From NCBI GenBank assembly GCA_019239895.1, contig JAFAZH010000022.1, positions 1 through 64,000 of the forward strand: a stretch of DNA of 64,000 nt, written 5' to 3'. A program made the position numbers and the translations under genes. This stretch comes from Abditibacteriaceae bacterium (GTDB lineage: Bacteria > Armatimonadota > Abditibacteriia > Abditibacteriales > Abditibacteriaceae). Shown here piece after piece: positions 1 to 8,677 of the stretch. The notes under the pieces were generated by a model, which was not told the DNA's origin, ran no database searches, and was given only the letters and a program-made list of their open reading frames with translations. Within the stretch, counting starts at the first letter, position 1, and every line of letters begins with the position of its first letter.

Positions 1-1
1 G

Positions 2-130
2 ATCGAGACCAGCTTTAGCCAACTTACCGCCCGCTTTCCCAAGCATATTCATGCGGTGACACCACAAGGTTTTGTGCTCAAGGTGGTCTGCTTCCTGCTG
101 GCATTCTCCATTGAGTGTCTACTTCGGTAG
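2..130 (+). mobile_element. 3' end of an IS transposase gene (left-truncated by window)
   Basis: Reading from base 2 gives an open 42-codon tail ending at TAG 128-130. It begins IETSFSQLTARFPKHIHAV and continues with a hydrophobic VCFLLAFSIE stretch. The pattern 'IETxxSQL...' followed by a helical Leu/Ala-rich end is what I associate with the C-terminus of DDE transposases of the IS982/IS4 type, where this Glu is the last catalytic acid. The rest of the element lies outside the window to the left. Its right terminal inverted repeat should lie shortly after the stop codon but cannot be identified from one end. The family assignment is from memory of the motif and is moderate in confidence. Confidence 0.55.
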
Positions 131-753
131 CAAGTTGAATTAAAATATATTGGGGGTATATCAATTGCTTCACCCTCACTATAACGTGCCATGTTGCCTG
201 TTTTAGTGATATAAATCTTATTTACGATATCAGAATTATGAACTATTATATCTCGTGTGGCCTTAATTTCTACAATACGTAGTACTTCTTCTTGAGTAAT
301 GGATGCACGGCGTAAAACTTTATTCAAGAATATAAACCAGTCAACAACCTTTGCATATTTTAGTTCATTAAGTTCTCGATCAATAATTATTGAGATTAGC
401 GAAGCACGATCAGGAGCAGAAAGTGCTATCTCTACATCTATCTTTTTATTCACCGCAATATGACTCGGTTCCTCTATGAGAAGCAGTCGTAGCAGATCGA
501 AAAAGAAAGCCTCAAATAGTGTAACTGTGTGTTGAAACGATAATGTCAATAGGTATCCGTTTCTATACTTTAGGTACAATGGAAGCAAATCCTGTTTAGT
601 ATTTAGGATATTGGTGGCCATTGTAACAGTGACAAGGTTGTTAGGTGCCTTATCCTCAAAGACTTGGTATGCAAGATTTGTATGAGAATTAAATTCAAAA
701 ATAGCATTGAGTTCTGCAAGTGTATGGTTTGTAAGAGCCTCGATACCATCCAT
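49..753 (-). CDS. HEPN-like protein, A+T-rich, 3' end apparently replaced by IS
   Basis: I do not recognise a named family, but the protein is mostly alpha-helical and carries an R-x4-H motif (RDIIVHN, Arg173/His178 counted from the GTG at 771). This is the signature of HEPN domains, many of which are RNases in toxin-antitoxin or antiviral systems. The chosen start is ATG 753 because a GAGG box lies 8 bases before it; a GTG at 771 and an ATG at 759 are alternatives. The gene is visibly A+T-rich compared with everything to its right, which suggests transfer. Its last ~27 codons are antisense to the transposase tail at 2-130, so the native C-terminus was probably lost to IS insertion around base 130-140. 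RNase activity is inference; no MNT-type antitoxin partner is visible in the window. Confidence 0.55.
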   Translation of the reverse strand: MDGIEALTNHTLAELNAIFEFNSHTNLAYQVFEDKAPNNLVTVTMATNILNTKQDLLPLYLKYRNGYLLTLSFQHTVTLFEAFFFDLLRLLLIEEPSHIAVNKKIDVEIALSAPDRASLISIIIDRELNELKYAKVVDWFIFLNKVLRRASITQEEVLRIVEIKATRDIIVHNSDIVNKIYITKTGNMARYSEGEAIDIPPIYFNSTCYRSRHSMENASRKQTTLSTKPCGVTA

Positions 754-895
754 CCCCATTACCTCACGCACCAGTAAACTAAGTATATTAAATAGAATAT
801 CTAATCACAGCATAATTTACCGAAAGTCGAGTTTCACAAAAGACAAGTGAATTCAAGTAAAATACTTTAGCACAACTGCAAACGGTTATTAACCT

Positions 896-3526
896 TTAGA
901 GACGTGGATCAACGGGTTCGCTTTCGAGAGCTAACACACCAAACACACATTCATGAGTGCGGCGCAGTGGTTCACGGCGCACGAAGCGTTCGAGGGCTTC
1001 GATGCCGAGAGAAAACTCCCGGAGGGCGAGGGCGCGTTTGGCGGAGAGGCCACGCGAGCGCAGGCGTTCGAGGTTTTCGGGGGCAGTGTATTCTGGGCCG
1101 TAGATAATGCGGAGGTATTCACGGCCCCGGCATTTGACGGCAGGTTGAGCCAAGCCCTTTTGCCCCTTTACGATGAAGTCGAGTGACTTGACCACCATCC
1201 CTTCGCCGCCGCGCCCGGTAAGTTCTTCCCACCACTGGATGCCATCTGCCTGACTTTGCTCATCACTTAAATTTACCACTTTATAAGGTGTTGCCATCAG
1301 CAGCGCATGAGCGGGGAGCGTGGTGTCAGGCTCATCCCGACCGCACAAGCGGGCCAGATTTTCCATGTGCCAAACGTGGTCTTTATCTGTGTGGACAGTG
1401 CCTTCGGTGGCTAAAAGGTGAAAAGGAGCCAGCTTTAAATCAGCCAGCGAATGGACGGGCCAGCAATAGCGGCGGTAGGCATCCACATATTGCGAGGCCA
1501 TTGATAGACGATCTTGATAATGCTCTTGTAGATTGAGCACATCCGTGGGGTCTATATCGCTCCGTTGTGCGGCTTGGTCTAAGACAGCTATAGCACCTGG
1601 TAGGGCGGCGCGGGAAGCGGCTCCGACAGCGGCATACTGTTGGCGCAACAGTTCCTGCGCTTTGGCCGACCAGGGCATCAGTTCGCAATCAAGGCACAGC
1701 CAATCGGTGCTGAAGTCGTCCCAAAACCCGGCAGTGTCAGCGGCGTGACGCACCGTTTCTAATAGCTCGCGCTCAAGAGTCGAATCTTCAAAGAAGCGGC
1801 GTCCGGTGCGGGTATAGCAGATGCCGATTTCGGGTTCTAACACACCAAAGCGGGTGCGCGCCACGGCTTCATCACGACAGACAATCACCACAGCGCGGGA
1901 ACCCATGTGCTTTTCTTCGCAAATGACCTGCGCCACGCCCTGGTTGTGGTAATAGGCAAATGCCTCGGCGGGATGTTCCAGGAGGCCAGACTGCTTGGTC
2001 GTTTCCGAGGGCGACATAGTGGGCGGGAGATAGATCAACCACTTAGGGTTAGCTGCAAAGCGGCTCATCACTTCCAGAGCAGCGGTGGCGTTTTCCTCGC
2101 GGATGGTGATGTTATGAATCAGGCGTGTGCTGATAAGACGCTTGCCGGAGACATCTTCCATATCCAGCACATCGTCCTGCTGCTGTTGAGCGGATAGACC
2201 AGCAGTGCCAGCCGGGGCATCCGTCGGTAAAAAGGGTCGTGCTGGCTCCGCGTAAACGTGTGCTGCCGGAACGGAGATAAGCTCCATTTCAGGATAGCGC
2301 AGTGCGGTTAAGGAGCCACCGAAGACGCAGCCTGTATCCACATTAATAGTGCCGTTGAGCCACTGCGGTTCGGGCACAGGGGTGTGACCATAAACTACCA
2401 AGGCTTTGCCGCGATATTCAGCAGCCCAGTTATAACGAATCGGCAAACCAAACTCATCGGTTTCCCCCGTCGTCTCACCAAAGAGCGCGAAAGAGCGCAC
2501 CCGACCCGAAGTGCGGCCCTGCAACTCTTCGGTCAACCCGGCATGAGCCACGACTAATTTGCCTTCATCAAACACATAATGACTAACAAGACCATCCAGA
2601 AATGTAGCCGCCTCTTTGCTAAAGGGTTCACGTATCTCAGGTGGCATAGCTTCAATCTCAGCCAGTGTCTGCTCCATGCCATGACTGACTTTGACATCCT
2701 TGCCCCGCAACTTGCGCAGCAGCTTCATATCGTGATTGCCTGGCACACAGAAAGCCACGCCGTGCTGCACCATAGTCCGCACCAGTTTGAGGGTATCGAG
2801 AACGCGAGGGCCACGATCTACCAAATCACCCACAAAAATAGCCTTGCGCCCCTGTGGATGCTGATAAAGTTTGCTGTAAGCTAATGGATCATCAGCCGTT
2901 GTAGGGATTGCCTCATAACCGAGTTTGCCCAACAGAGCTTCCAATTCATCGCCGCAGCCATGCACATCGCCAATGATGTCGAATGGCCCATGCTCCTGCT
3001 TGAGATTGTTCCAGAGGGGCTGTCGCACAACGGAAACTGCCGCTACATCTTCAGGAGAAGAAAGCACATAAACGTGGCGGAAACCTTCTCGCTCCAGGCC
3101 CCGTATTGAGCGTCGCAGTTGCTGGCTTTGCTGGCGCACCACATGCGGGCCAAAGTTGCGGTCGGGCCGCGTCGCGTTGCGCTCCTGACAAATCCGCTCC
3201 GGCATATTCAACACAATAGCGACGGGTAAAACGTGATATTGGCGGGCGAGGGACAGCAGCGGTTGGCGGGCTTCCGCTTGTACATTCGTCGCATCCACGA
3301 CTGTTAGTCGAGCGGCTGCCAATCGTTTGGCGGCGATATAGTGCAGCACTTCAAAAGCCGCTTTAGTGGCCGACTGGTCATTTTCATCATCGGCCACTAA
3401 GCCGCGACAAAAATCAGACGACAACACTTCTGTCGGCTTAAAGTGCGTGTGGGCAAAAGTAGATTTGCCACAACCAGATGGGCCAATGAGGACAACCAGG
3501 GCAAGTTCAGGAATGGTGAGCTTCAT
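896..3526 (-). CDS. pnkp: Polynucleotide kinase-phosphatase-ligase (bacterial RNA repair)
   Basis: Three-domain RNA end-healing and sealing enzyme of 876 residues, the usual length for bacterial Pnkp. The N-terminal kinase has a P-loop (GPSGCGKST, 15-23) and SSDFCR with Asp38/Arg41. It phosphorylates 5'-OH ends. The central binuclear metallophosphatase has GDVHG (Asp187, His189), GDLVDRG (Asp234), GNHD (Asn264, His265), His328 and GHTPVP (His381). It removes 2',3'-cyclic phosphate. The C-terminal ligase/adenylyltransferase has the nucleotidyl lysine in EKHMGSR (Lys539), then EGMVVKS and KCRG. In characterised systems sealing needs Hen1; a Hen1 gene lies at 19897-21303. The gene starts 17 bp after the stop of the histidine kinase gene on the same strand, so co-transcription with the two-component system is likely. 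No strong ribosome binding site precedes the ATG. Confidence 0.96.
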   Translation of the reverse strand: MKLTIPELALVVLIGPSGCGKSTFAHTHFKPTEVLSSDFCRGLVADDENDQSATKAAFEVLHYIAAKRLAAARLTVVDATNVQAEARQPLLSLARQYHVLPVAIVLNMPERICQERNATRPDRNFGPHVVRQQSQQLRRSIRGLEREGFRHVYVLSSPEDVAAVSVVRQPLWNNLKQEHGPFDIIGDVHGCGDELEALLGKLGYEAIPTTADDPLAYSKLYQHPQGRKAIFVGDLVDRGPRVLDTLKLVRTMVQHGVAFCVPGNHDMKLLRKLRGKDVKVSHGMEQTLAEIEAMPPEIREPFSKEAATFLDGLVSHYVFDEGKLVVAHAGLTEELQGRTSGRVRSFALFGETTGETDEFGLPIRYNWAAEYRGKALVVYGHTPVPEPQWLNGTINVDTGCVFGGSLTALRYPEMELISVPAAHVYAEPARPFLPTDAPAGTAGLSAQQQQDDVLDMEDVSGKRLISTRLIHNITIREENATAALEVMSRFAANPKWLIYLPPTMSPSETTKQSGLLEHPAEAFAYYHNQGVAQVICEEKHMGSRAVVIVCRDEAVARTRFGVLEPEIGICYTRTGRRFFEDSTLERELLETVRHAADTAGFWDDFSTDWLCLDCELMPWSAKAQELLRQQYAAVGAASRAALPGAIAVLDQAAQRSDIDPTDVLNLQEHYQDRLSMASQYVDAYRRYCWPVHSLADLKLAPFHLLATEGTVHTDKDHVWHMENLARLCGRDEPDTTLPAHALLMATPYKVVNLSDEQSQADGIQWWEELTGRGGEGMVVKSLDFIVKGQKGLAQPAVKCRGREYLRIIYGPEYTAPENLERLRSRGLSAKRALALREFSLGIEALERFVRREPLRRTHECVFGVLALESEPVDPRL

Positions 3527-3543
3527 CGCTAAGGCTGCTCATT

Positions 3544-5712
3544 TTACCAACTTTCCTGGGGAAGTGTCAGCACCACGCGGGTGAACTGGCCCGGCACGCT
3601 TTCCGTAGCGAGTGAGCCGCCGACAACAGCCATCATGGTGCTGTGCAGGGCCAGGCCATGCCCACTACCACCGTTGGCAGGAGAAGCTGCCTCTAAACCC
3701 ACGCCGTTATCTTCGACCACTAATTCCAAACACTGTCTTGGAGAGCATCCGTTCCAGGCGATGCTCACGCGCAGGTGTAACGGTTGGTGCGTGTTATCAC
3801 CTCGCCCGTAGCGGGCGGCATTGCGCATCGCTTCACGGGCGGCATAGAATAGCACTTCGGCAGTCAGTGACGGAATAGCCTGGGCGTGCTGTTCGGCGGG
3901 TGGGTCAATTTGCCAACTCACCTCATCAAAGGCATGGTTTAATTCTTCGTTTACGGTCTGACGCAGTGCGCCCACTAAACCTAAACGAGCGACGGCGGGG
4001 GCCGTAGTCGTTGGCATCTCGTGCAATAGATTGGAGATTTGGCGATGCACATCAGCCATCTGAGTCAGGGCATCAGCATGAGGGCTGCCTGCTGGCGCGT
4101 GCTGGCTGAGGGTGAGCATGGTAGTATGCAGGCAGGGCAGGATGTCATCGTGCAAGATGCGCCGCGTGCGCCGATCCAACAATTGACTTTCAGCCAGGCG
4201 TTGTCGCTGTAAGCCCATCAATCGCTGAGCCATTGCGGCACTGGCTTGCGTGTCAATTAACCGTTCCCCACTGGCGCGAGCTATCTCCATTTCTTCCTGC
4301 GTATAAAGCCCCCCATCGCGTTTTTCGCCTAAAAACAAAACCCCGATTAAACCACGTTCGCTCCACAAGGGCACCGCCCACACCGCATTGCTATAGCGAC
4401 TCGCATCTAGCTCAACACACATGGCGCGGGGTGAGTTGAATTGGGCAATGAGTTCATTGAGAGCAACTAAGGGGGCCTCAATACCAGGCGGGTAAGTCAA
4501 GGCCGGGCCAACTAAGGGAGCCAACGGGCCAAGCGCCACCAGATAAGCAACTTGTGCGCCGAGGACATCTTCACACAGAGCTCGAAAAGGAGTGAGGGCA
4601 TTGAGTTCCGGGGCGGAAGGAGGATCATCCACACCCGAAGAGTGTGTCAAAAGATGCTCATATAAGTGCTGACTGCGCACAAAAGGTCGTAAGCGGGCCA
4701 TGTAGTCTTCCCGTTCCACATAAGAGCGCCAGCTAAAAATCGCATAAAAGATGCTGGTCAGCACGGTCGTTAAAAGCAACGGATAAACCAGCCGCAGTTT
4801 CGGTATCGCCCAACTCAAACTCACTAAAATGCTATAAGCAGCGGCCAGAATGACAATACTGCGCCATTGCCGTAAGAAGCCGCTGCGCGGCAGTGTTTTT
4901 CCAGTAAAGATTTCATAAGAGACAATCGCTTTGCCCAGCAAAATCACGGCAGTCGCAATCAGCAGCGTGATAATGAAATCGAGGATATTGACCACGATCA
5001 ACATGGAGTTGAAGACCGTGTTGATCTGCCCTAATTGTGAATCAAGGACAATCCAGAGTAGCGTCCCCATAACGAGTAAGCTAATAACAAGTTGCACCAG
5101 GGACGAAGCCAGGAGCCAGGGTCGCGCGCGGCGACGGGCTATATCGCCCATCATGCGGCTGGTTGGTCCCGGTCGGTACAGAGCGTCTATAGATAAGACT
5201 AAACAAAGCAAGAGAAAAAATGGAAACAGCACGAGGATGAGCGAAACGCCACGCAAGGGCAGCACCGATTTAGAAAGGGATGTTGTCACCTGATGCAACA
5301 GCACCGTCGGGTCAACACGGACGACAATCGCCATCAAGACCAGGGCCAGGAAAACATTCAACAGCAGCAAAGGGCTTTGACGCTGGTATAACGCGGACTG
5401 GCGACTCTCCCAGAACCCCGCATAGGATAGCATCAAGACATACCAACCCAGCGGCAAAGCAATAACCGAAAGCCAGCTCAAATACCACCACGACGTGATA
5501 CCCAGCAGCAATGCTTCCAGGCTGTAATCCAAAGTGGCCGTGTGGCACAGAAAAAAGACACCGCCCAGCAGCAGCCCGCTGGCTGCCAACCACACACTCC
5601 AGGTGCGCTTATCGGCATTGAGTAAGACCGTCAGCCCCAACCAGAACAACACAATGGTGTTGAACATCGAGACCGTCGCCAAACTCCAATCGAACAGGAA
5701 TTCCGTTATCAT
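3544..5712 (-). CDS. Membrane sensor histidine kinase (multi-TM, GAF, HisKA_3-like)
   Basis: The protein of 722 residues has an N-terminal half (about 1-340) made of roughly eight hydrophobic segments and resembles a 7TM-type sensory module. It is followed by a GAF-like region (about 350-500), a phosphoacceptor helix with LHDDILP (His near residue 520), and an HATPase domain with the N-box AAREAMRNAARYG and G-boxes EDNGVGL and GSGHGLAL. The HD-type H-box and compact HATPase place it in the NarX/DesK (HPK7) group, which pairs with LuxR-type regulators; exactly such a regulator is encoded upstream at 6049-6789. Downstream, pnkp begins after only 17 bp. The repeat element 5721-6036 separates it from the regulator gene and its arm begins only 8 bp before this start codon. 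The ligand cannot be inferred. Confidence 0.85.
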   Translation of the reverse strand: MITEFLFDWSLATVSMFNTIVLFWLGLTVLLNADKRTWSVWLAASGLLLGGVFFLCHTATLDYSLEALLLGITSWWYLSWLSVIALPLGWYVLMLSYAGFWESRQSALYQRQSPLLLLNVFLALVLMAIVVRVDPTVLLHQVTTSLSKSVLPLRGVSLILVLFPFFLLLCLVLSIDALYRPGPTSRMMGDIARRRARPWLLASSLVQLVISLLVMGTLLWIVLDSQLGQINTVFNSMLIVVNILDFIITLLIATAVILLGKAIVSYEIFTGKTLPRSGFLRQWRSIVILAAAYSILVSLSWAIPKLRLVYPLLLTTVLTSIFYAIFSWRSYVEREDYMARLRPFVRSQHLYEHLLTHSSGVDDPPSAPELNALTPFRALCEDVLGAQVAYLVALGPLAPLVGPALTYPPGIEAPLVALNELIAQFNSPRAMCVELDASRYSNAVWAVPLWSERGLIGVLFLGEKRDGGLYTQEEMEIARASGERLIDTQASAAMAQRLMGLQRQRLAESQLLDRRTRRILHDDILPCLHTTMLTLSQHAPAGSPHADALTQMADVHRQISNLLHEMPTTTAPAVARLGLVGALRQTVNEELNHAFDEVSWQIDPPAEQHAQAIPSLTAEVLFYAAREAMRNAARYGRGDNTHQPLHLRVSIAWNGCSPRQCLELVVEDNGVGLEAASPANGGSGHGLALHSTMMAVVGGSLATESVPGQFTRVVLTLPQESW

Positions 5713-5720
5713 TTGGATTC

Positions 5721-6036
5721 ACCACAGAGACCCAGAGGCACAGAGAGAAATCGAGGATAGAGGGTAGTTATGGTAGGTCGTAACGTAATTTCCTATCGGT
5801 TCCGCTCCACCCTTAAATTGCCTCAACTAATGATCATTAAGTGGGGCAGCAGAGTTTGTCATGCTGAGCGCAGCGAAGCATCTACTACCAGCTCCCATAG
5901 AGTGATAGCTTAACTATGGCCCTATAACTCCGCATAATAGATGCTTCGCTGCGCTCAGCATGACAGTTGGCGCAGCTATAATGTCCCTCCATTCTGCTCC
6001 CCTCATTTTCCCTCTGTGCCTCGGTGTCTCTGTGGT
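5721..6036. repeat. Nested inverted-repeat element between regulator and kinase genes
   Basis: The outer arms 5721-5756 and 6001-6036 are imperfect inverted copies (about 31 of 36 bases match; core CACAGAG...GAGGCACAGAG). The inner arms 5857-5883 and 5939-5965 are a perfect 27-bp inverted repeat containing GTCATGCTGAGCGCAGCG, with a 55-base loop. There is no coding potential. This fills the whole gap of about 336 bp between the response regulator and its kinase and looks like a MITE or REP-type element. The core GTCATGC...GAAGCATGAC recurs at 9511-9545. Confidence 0.8.
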
Positions 6037-6048
6037 TCAATAGAATTT

Positions 6049-6789
6049 CTAACTCTCCCATGAAACCCATTTACCACGCTCGTCTTGCACGCGGGCGGTG
6101 CCGTCGTCATTCCAGGCAATGAGGCGGCCTTCGCGGACGATGAGGGCGGCGCGGGTACGGGCGACTTTTTCGTCGGTGGCGGTGTCGTTGAGGCCCCATG
6201 TAAGATAAATGAGGCCATTGGTGCGGCTGATGGTGCGCTTATCGCGGAAGCCCATTTTGGCGGCGATTTGCTCGTTGGTCATGCCGCGTCCTAACATCCT
6301 GGCAACAGCTTGCTCGTTTGGCTCTAAGAGAGCCATTGGCGAATGCTCATCTTTATGGCGCACTTCCTGAACCCGCGATTCAATTTCAGGGTCAATGAAA
6401 CTGCGGCCCGCGACGGCATCTTGTAAGAGCGGCACGATCATCTGGGGCAGCAGGTAATTGGATTTGCGCACATAGGCATAGTGGCTCAGGATTCCTGAAC
6501 GGCGAAAATCGCGGTAGTAGGCGTCATCGTCCTGGATGGAATAAAAGACAATGGGTAAGCGGGGAAACTCGCGGCGCAAGGCAACAGCGGCCTCAATGCC
6601 GTTCATGGTGCCTGCTAATTGCACATCCATCAGCACCACATCAGGGCGATGCTCCAGGCAATAAGCGAGGGCCGCTTCCCCACTATCGCAGCCATACGGC
6701 ACTTGCACCGAGCCAGTCGCTTCCAGTGCGCCCTTGAGTGTAACCCGCAACTTCTCGTTATCTTCTACCATTAAGAGGTTTAGCATCAT
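6049..6789 (-). CDS. NarL/LuxR-type response regulator
   Basis: An N-terminal receiver domain is recognisable from the acidic pair in VEDNEK, the phosphoacceptor Asp in VVLMDVQ (about residue 55) and the conserved Lys in YVRKSNY. It is followed by a C-terminal LuxR-type helix-turn-helix (EPNEQAVARMLGRGMTNEQI, then a recognition helix with DKRTISR). The ~45 residues after the HTH are unusual for NarL proteins and end in a Trp-rich tail. The start is ATG 6789 because GGAG lies 5 bases before it; a TTG directly upstream is less likely. It should be the partner of the histidine kinase downstream, and the two-component pair is followed by pnkp. Its DNA targets are unknown; autoregulation of the operon is a reasonable guess only. 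Confidence 0.88.
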   Translation of the reverse strand: MMLNLLMVEDNEKLRVTLKGALEATGSVQVPYGCDSGEAALAYCLEHRPDVVLMDVQLAGTMNGIEAAVALRREFPRLPIVFYSIQDDDAYYRDFRRSGILSHYAYVRKSNYLLPQMIVPLLQDAVAGRSFIDPEIESRVQEVRHKDEHSPMALLEPNEQAVARMLGRGMTNEQIAAKMGFRDKRTISRTNGLIYLTWGLNDTATDEKVARTRAALIVREGRLIAWNDDGTARVQDERGKWVSWES

Positions 6790-6903
6790 CAATTCTCCAG
6801 TAGCGTAATCTAAGCCATTACCTTGGCTGCTTAGAATGACGTTATGATTTGGCTGATGGCTAAAGGCTAAATGGCAGAGGGTAATGTGTCAAGCACTTGT
6901 GTG

Positions 6904-7008
6904 TAAGAGGTAGGTAAATGGTAGGTAGCAGAGGGTAGGCGGTAGGTAGGACATGGGAGAGTCGAACTCCTATATGCCATCTACTACCTACCATCTACCT
7001 GCCTCTTA
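6904..7008. repeat. Inverted repeat, 25-bp arms, downstream of permease gene
   Basis: Arms 6904-6928 and 6984-7008 (core GGTAGGTAAATGGTAGGTAG) match in 23 of 25 positions. The repeat lies just after the stop codon of the macB-type permease and before the response regulator gene, both on the minus strand. It could act as a transcription terminator for the efflux operon or simply be another REP-like insertion. The rest of the gap 6793-7022 holds nothing I can identify. Confidence 0.7.
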
Positions 7009-7022
7009 CCCTCTACTCCCTA

Positions 7023-8237
7023 CTATTGATAACGTAGTGCTTCGATAGGATCGAGTTGAGCGGCTTTCCAGGCGGGATAGATACCGAAGGCCACACCGAT
7101 AGTGGCGGAGGAGAAAAAGGCGATGAATACCCAGGTCATGGAGATAATTGTTGGCCAACCTAACAGCGAACCAATCAGACTGGACGTGAGAAAGCCAAAG
7201 CCAATGCCAATGAGTCCGCCGCAGACGCTGAGGGTCATAGCTTCAATGAGGAATTGAAACAGAATATTGAAATTATTCGCGCCCACCGCTTTGCGAATTC
7301 CAATCTCACGCGTGCGCTCAGTGACCGAAACCAGCATGATATTCATAATACCGATGCCACCAACTAACAACGCAACAGCGGCAATACCCGTGAGCAGGAA
7401 GGTAAAGGCTTCTCCGGCCTGTTCCTGGGTCTGCATAAACTCGGCCTGGGTGCGAATCATAAAATCATTATCCGCGTTCGGCAGAAGTTTGTGGCTTTTG
7501 CGCAATGCAGTTTCTATTTCTGCAACGGCGGCAGTGGTGGCGTCCACAGTTGCGGTCTGCGTTGCAATCTGCGACACATAATCTACGCCGAATATCATTT
7601 TCTGAGCGGTCGTGACAGGCACATAGACCCGGTCATCGGGGTCACCAAACATGGCCGAGCCTTTGAGAGCCATCAAACCAATGATCTTAAAATTAATCCC
7701 TTGGATACGCACGCTTTTTCCGATAGGCGCGGAATCGCCAAAGAGAGTTTGCGCTGTGGTTTTTCCAATGACGCAAACTTTGCGCATTCCCCGCACATCT
7801 TTTTCCGTAAACATCTGGCCCGTCTCGACGTGAAAAACAGCAATCTGAAGAAATTCAGGGGTGGTGCCTAAAATGGTTGTGCTGGTGTTCTGATTGCCGT
7901 ATTTGACCTGGGCATTACGCTGTAATTGGGGCGCTACAGCAATAACATGCGGGCAACTTTTACGAATGGCCTGAGCATCCGCTAATTTTAGAGTCTGGGT
8001 TGATCCAAAGCCGAATCCAACGCCACCCTTCTTTTGCTGCCCGGCAAAGATCGTCATCGAATTACTGCCCAGAGCTTGAATCTTCTCCAATACCTGCTGA
8101 CGCGAGCCATTGCCAATAGCCGTACCCAAAATGACCGCCATGACCCCGATAATAATACCAAGCATGGTGAGAGCAGCACGCAGCTTATTAGCGACCAAAC
8201 CTTGGAGAGCGACAATGACATTTTCCCAAATATTCAT
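7023..8237 (-). CDS. MacB-type ABC transporter permease (FtsX domain)
   Basis: The 404-residue protein has one N-terminal membrane segment (after MNIWENVIVALQGLVANKL), a large periplasmic MacB_PCD domain (about 45-240), and three C-terminal membrane segments of the FtsX fold ending in YPAWKAAQLDPIEALRYQ. The motif TERTREIGIRKAVGA before TM3 is typical of MacB/LolC permeases. It is a separate polypeptide here; the ATPase is encoded by the preceding gene at 8678-9466. With the HlyD and TolC homologues it would form a tripartite pump spanning both membranes, driven by ATP, exporting macrolides, peptides or lipids; the substrate is unknown. There is no recognisable ribosome binding site in front of its ATG, probably because the cassette at 8251-8676 was inserted there. 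Confidence 0.93.
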   Translation of the reverse strand: MNIWENVIVALQGLVANKLRAALTMLGIIIGVMAVILGTAIGNGSRQQVLEKIQALGSNSMTIFAGQQKKGGVGFGFGSTQTLKLADAQAIRKSCPHVIAVAPQLQRNAQVKYGNQNTSTTILGTTPEFLQIAVFHVETGQMFTEKDVRGMRKVCVIGKTTAQTLFGDSAPIGKSVRIQGINFKIIGLMALKGSAMFGDPDDRVYVPVTTAQKMIFGVDYVSQIATQTATVDATTAAVAEIETALRKSHKLLPNADNDFMIRTQAEFMQTQEQAGEAFTFLLTGIAAVALLVGGIGIMNIMLVSVTERTREIGIRKAVGANNFNILFQFLIEAMTLSVCGGLIGIGFGFLTSSLIGSLLGWPTIISMTWVFIAFFSSATIGVAFGIYPAWKAAQLDPIEALRYQ

Positions 8238-8250
8238 GATGATAGTTTTG

Positions 8251-8676
8251 AATTATGAGTTTTGAGTTTTGAATTTCGGAATTGCTATCGCTGCTCACTT
8301 GTAGTTTTCACGATAGAGGTTAGGATTTTAATAATTTCGGTAACGCTATTTAATTGATCGGAAACATCAACAGTTGCAAGTCCAGATTGTTGAAGCAGAC
8401 TTAACCAATAGCGAGTTTCTCTGGCTTCTTTGGAGGCAATAGACATTTTTGCAATAAAATCGTTACGGCTTTGCGCTGCACTGGCCTCTTCAACATTAGC
8501 ACCTATACTCGTGCCACTACGCAATAACTGCTTGGAGAGTACATATTCTCTTTCGTTTTGCAGTTCTTGATAAAGGTAGATGATCTGCAAGGCAAATTGG
8601 AAACTCTTCTCTTGAATAACACTGGTTGCCATTTTGCCTCCGTCCATTCAAAATTCAGAACTCAAAACTCATAATT
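8251..8676. mobile_element. Inverted-repeat-bounded cassette carrying a four-helix-bundle gene
   Basis: Arms 8251-8276 and 8651-8676 are 26-bp inverted repeats with a single mismatch (core TTATGAGTTTTGAGTT). They enclose one gene, 8285-8632. The right arm ends one base before the stop codon of the ABC ATPase, and the left arm ends 13 bp before the permease ATG. Removing the cassette would restore a normal short spacer between two genes that are usually adjacent. There is no transposase inside, so any mobility would depend on a factor supplied in trans. Confidence 0.75.
8285..8632 (-). CDS. Four-helix-bundle protein (S23/IVP family)
   Basis: A 115-residue, all-helical protein. The sequence FQFALQIIYLYQEL...LSKQLLRSGTSIGANVEEA and KEARETRYWLSLL match the S23/intervening-sequence protein family. 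This family is known from insertions in 23S rRNA genes and, as Avd, from diversity-generating retroelements. Most free-standing members have no known function. The start is ATG 8632 because a perfect GGAGG lies 4 bases before it; the longer reading from 8647 has none. It lies inside the inverted-repeat cassette and has no functional tie to the pump genes around it. No reverse transcriptase or variable repeat is visible nearby, so an Avd role is unlikely. Confidence 0.9.
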   Translation of the reverse strand: MATSVIQEKSFQFALQIIYLYQELQNEREYVLSKQLLRSGTSIGANVEEASAAQSRNDFIAKMSIASKEARETRYWLSLLQQSGLATVDVSDQLNSVTEIIKILTSIVKTTSEQR

Positions 8677-8677
8677 A

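Noticed and set aside
8285..8632. Four-helix-bundle protein as Avd of a diversity-generating retroelement
   Set aside because: No reverse transcriptase, template repeat or variable repeat found in the window.
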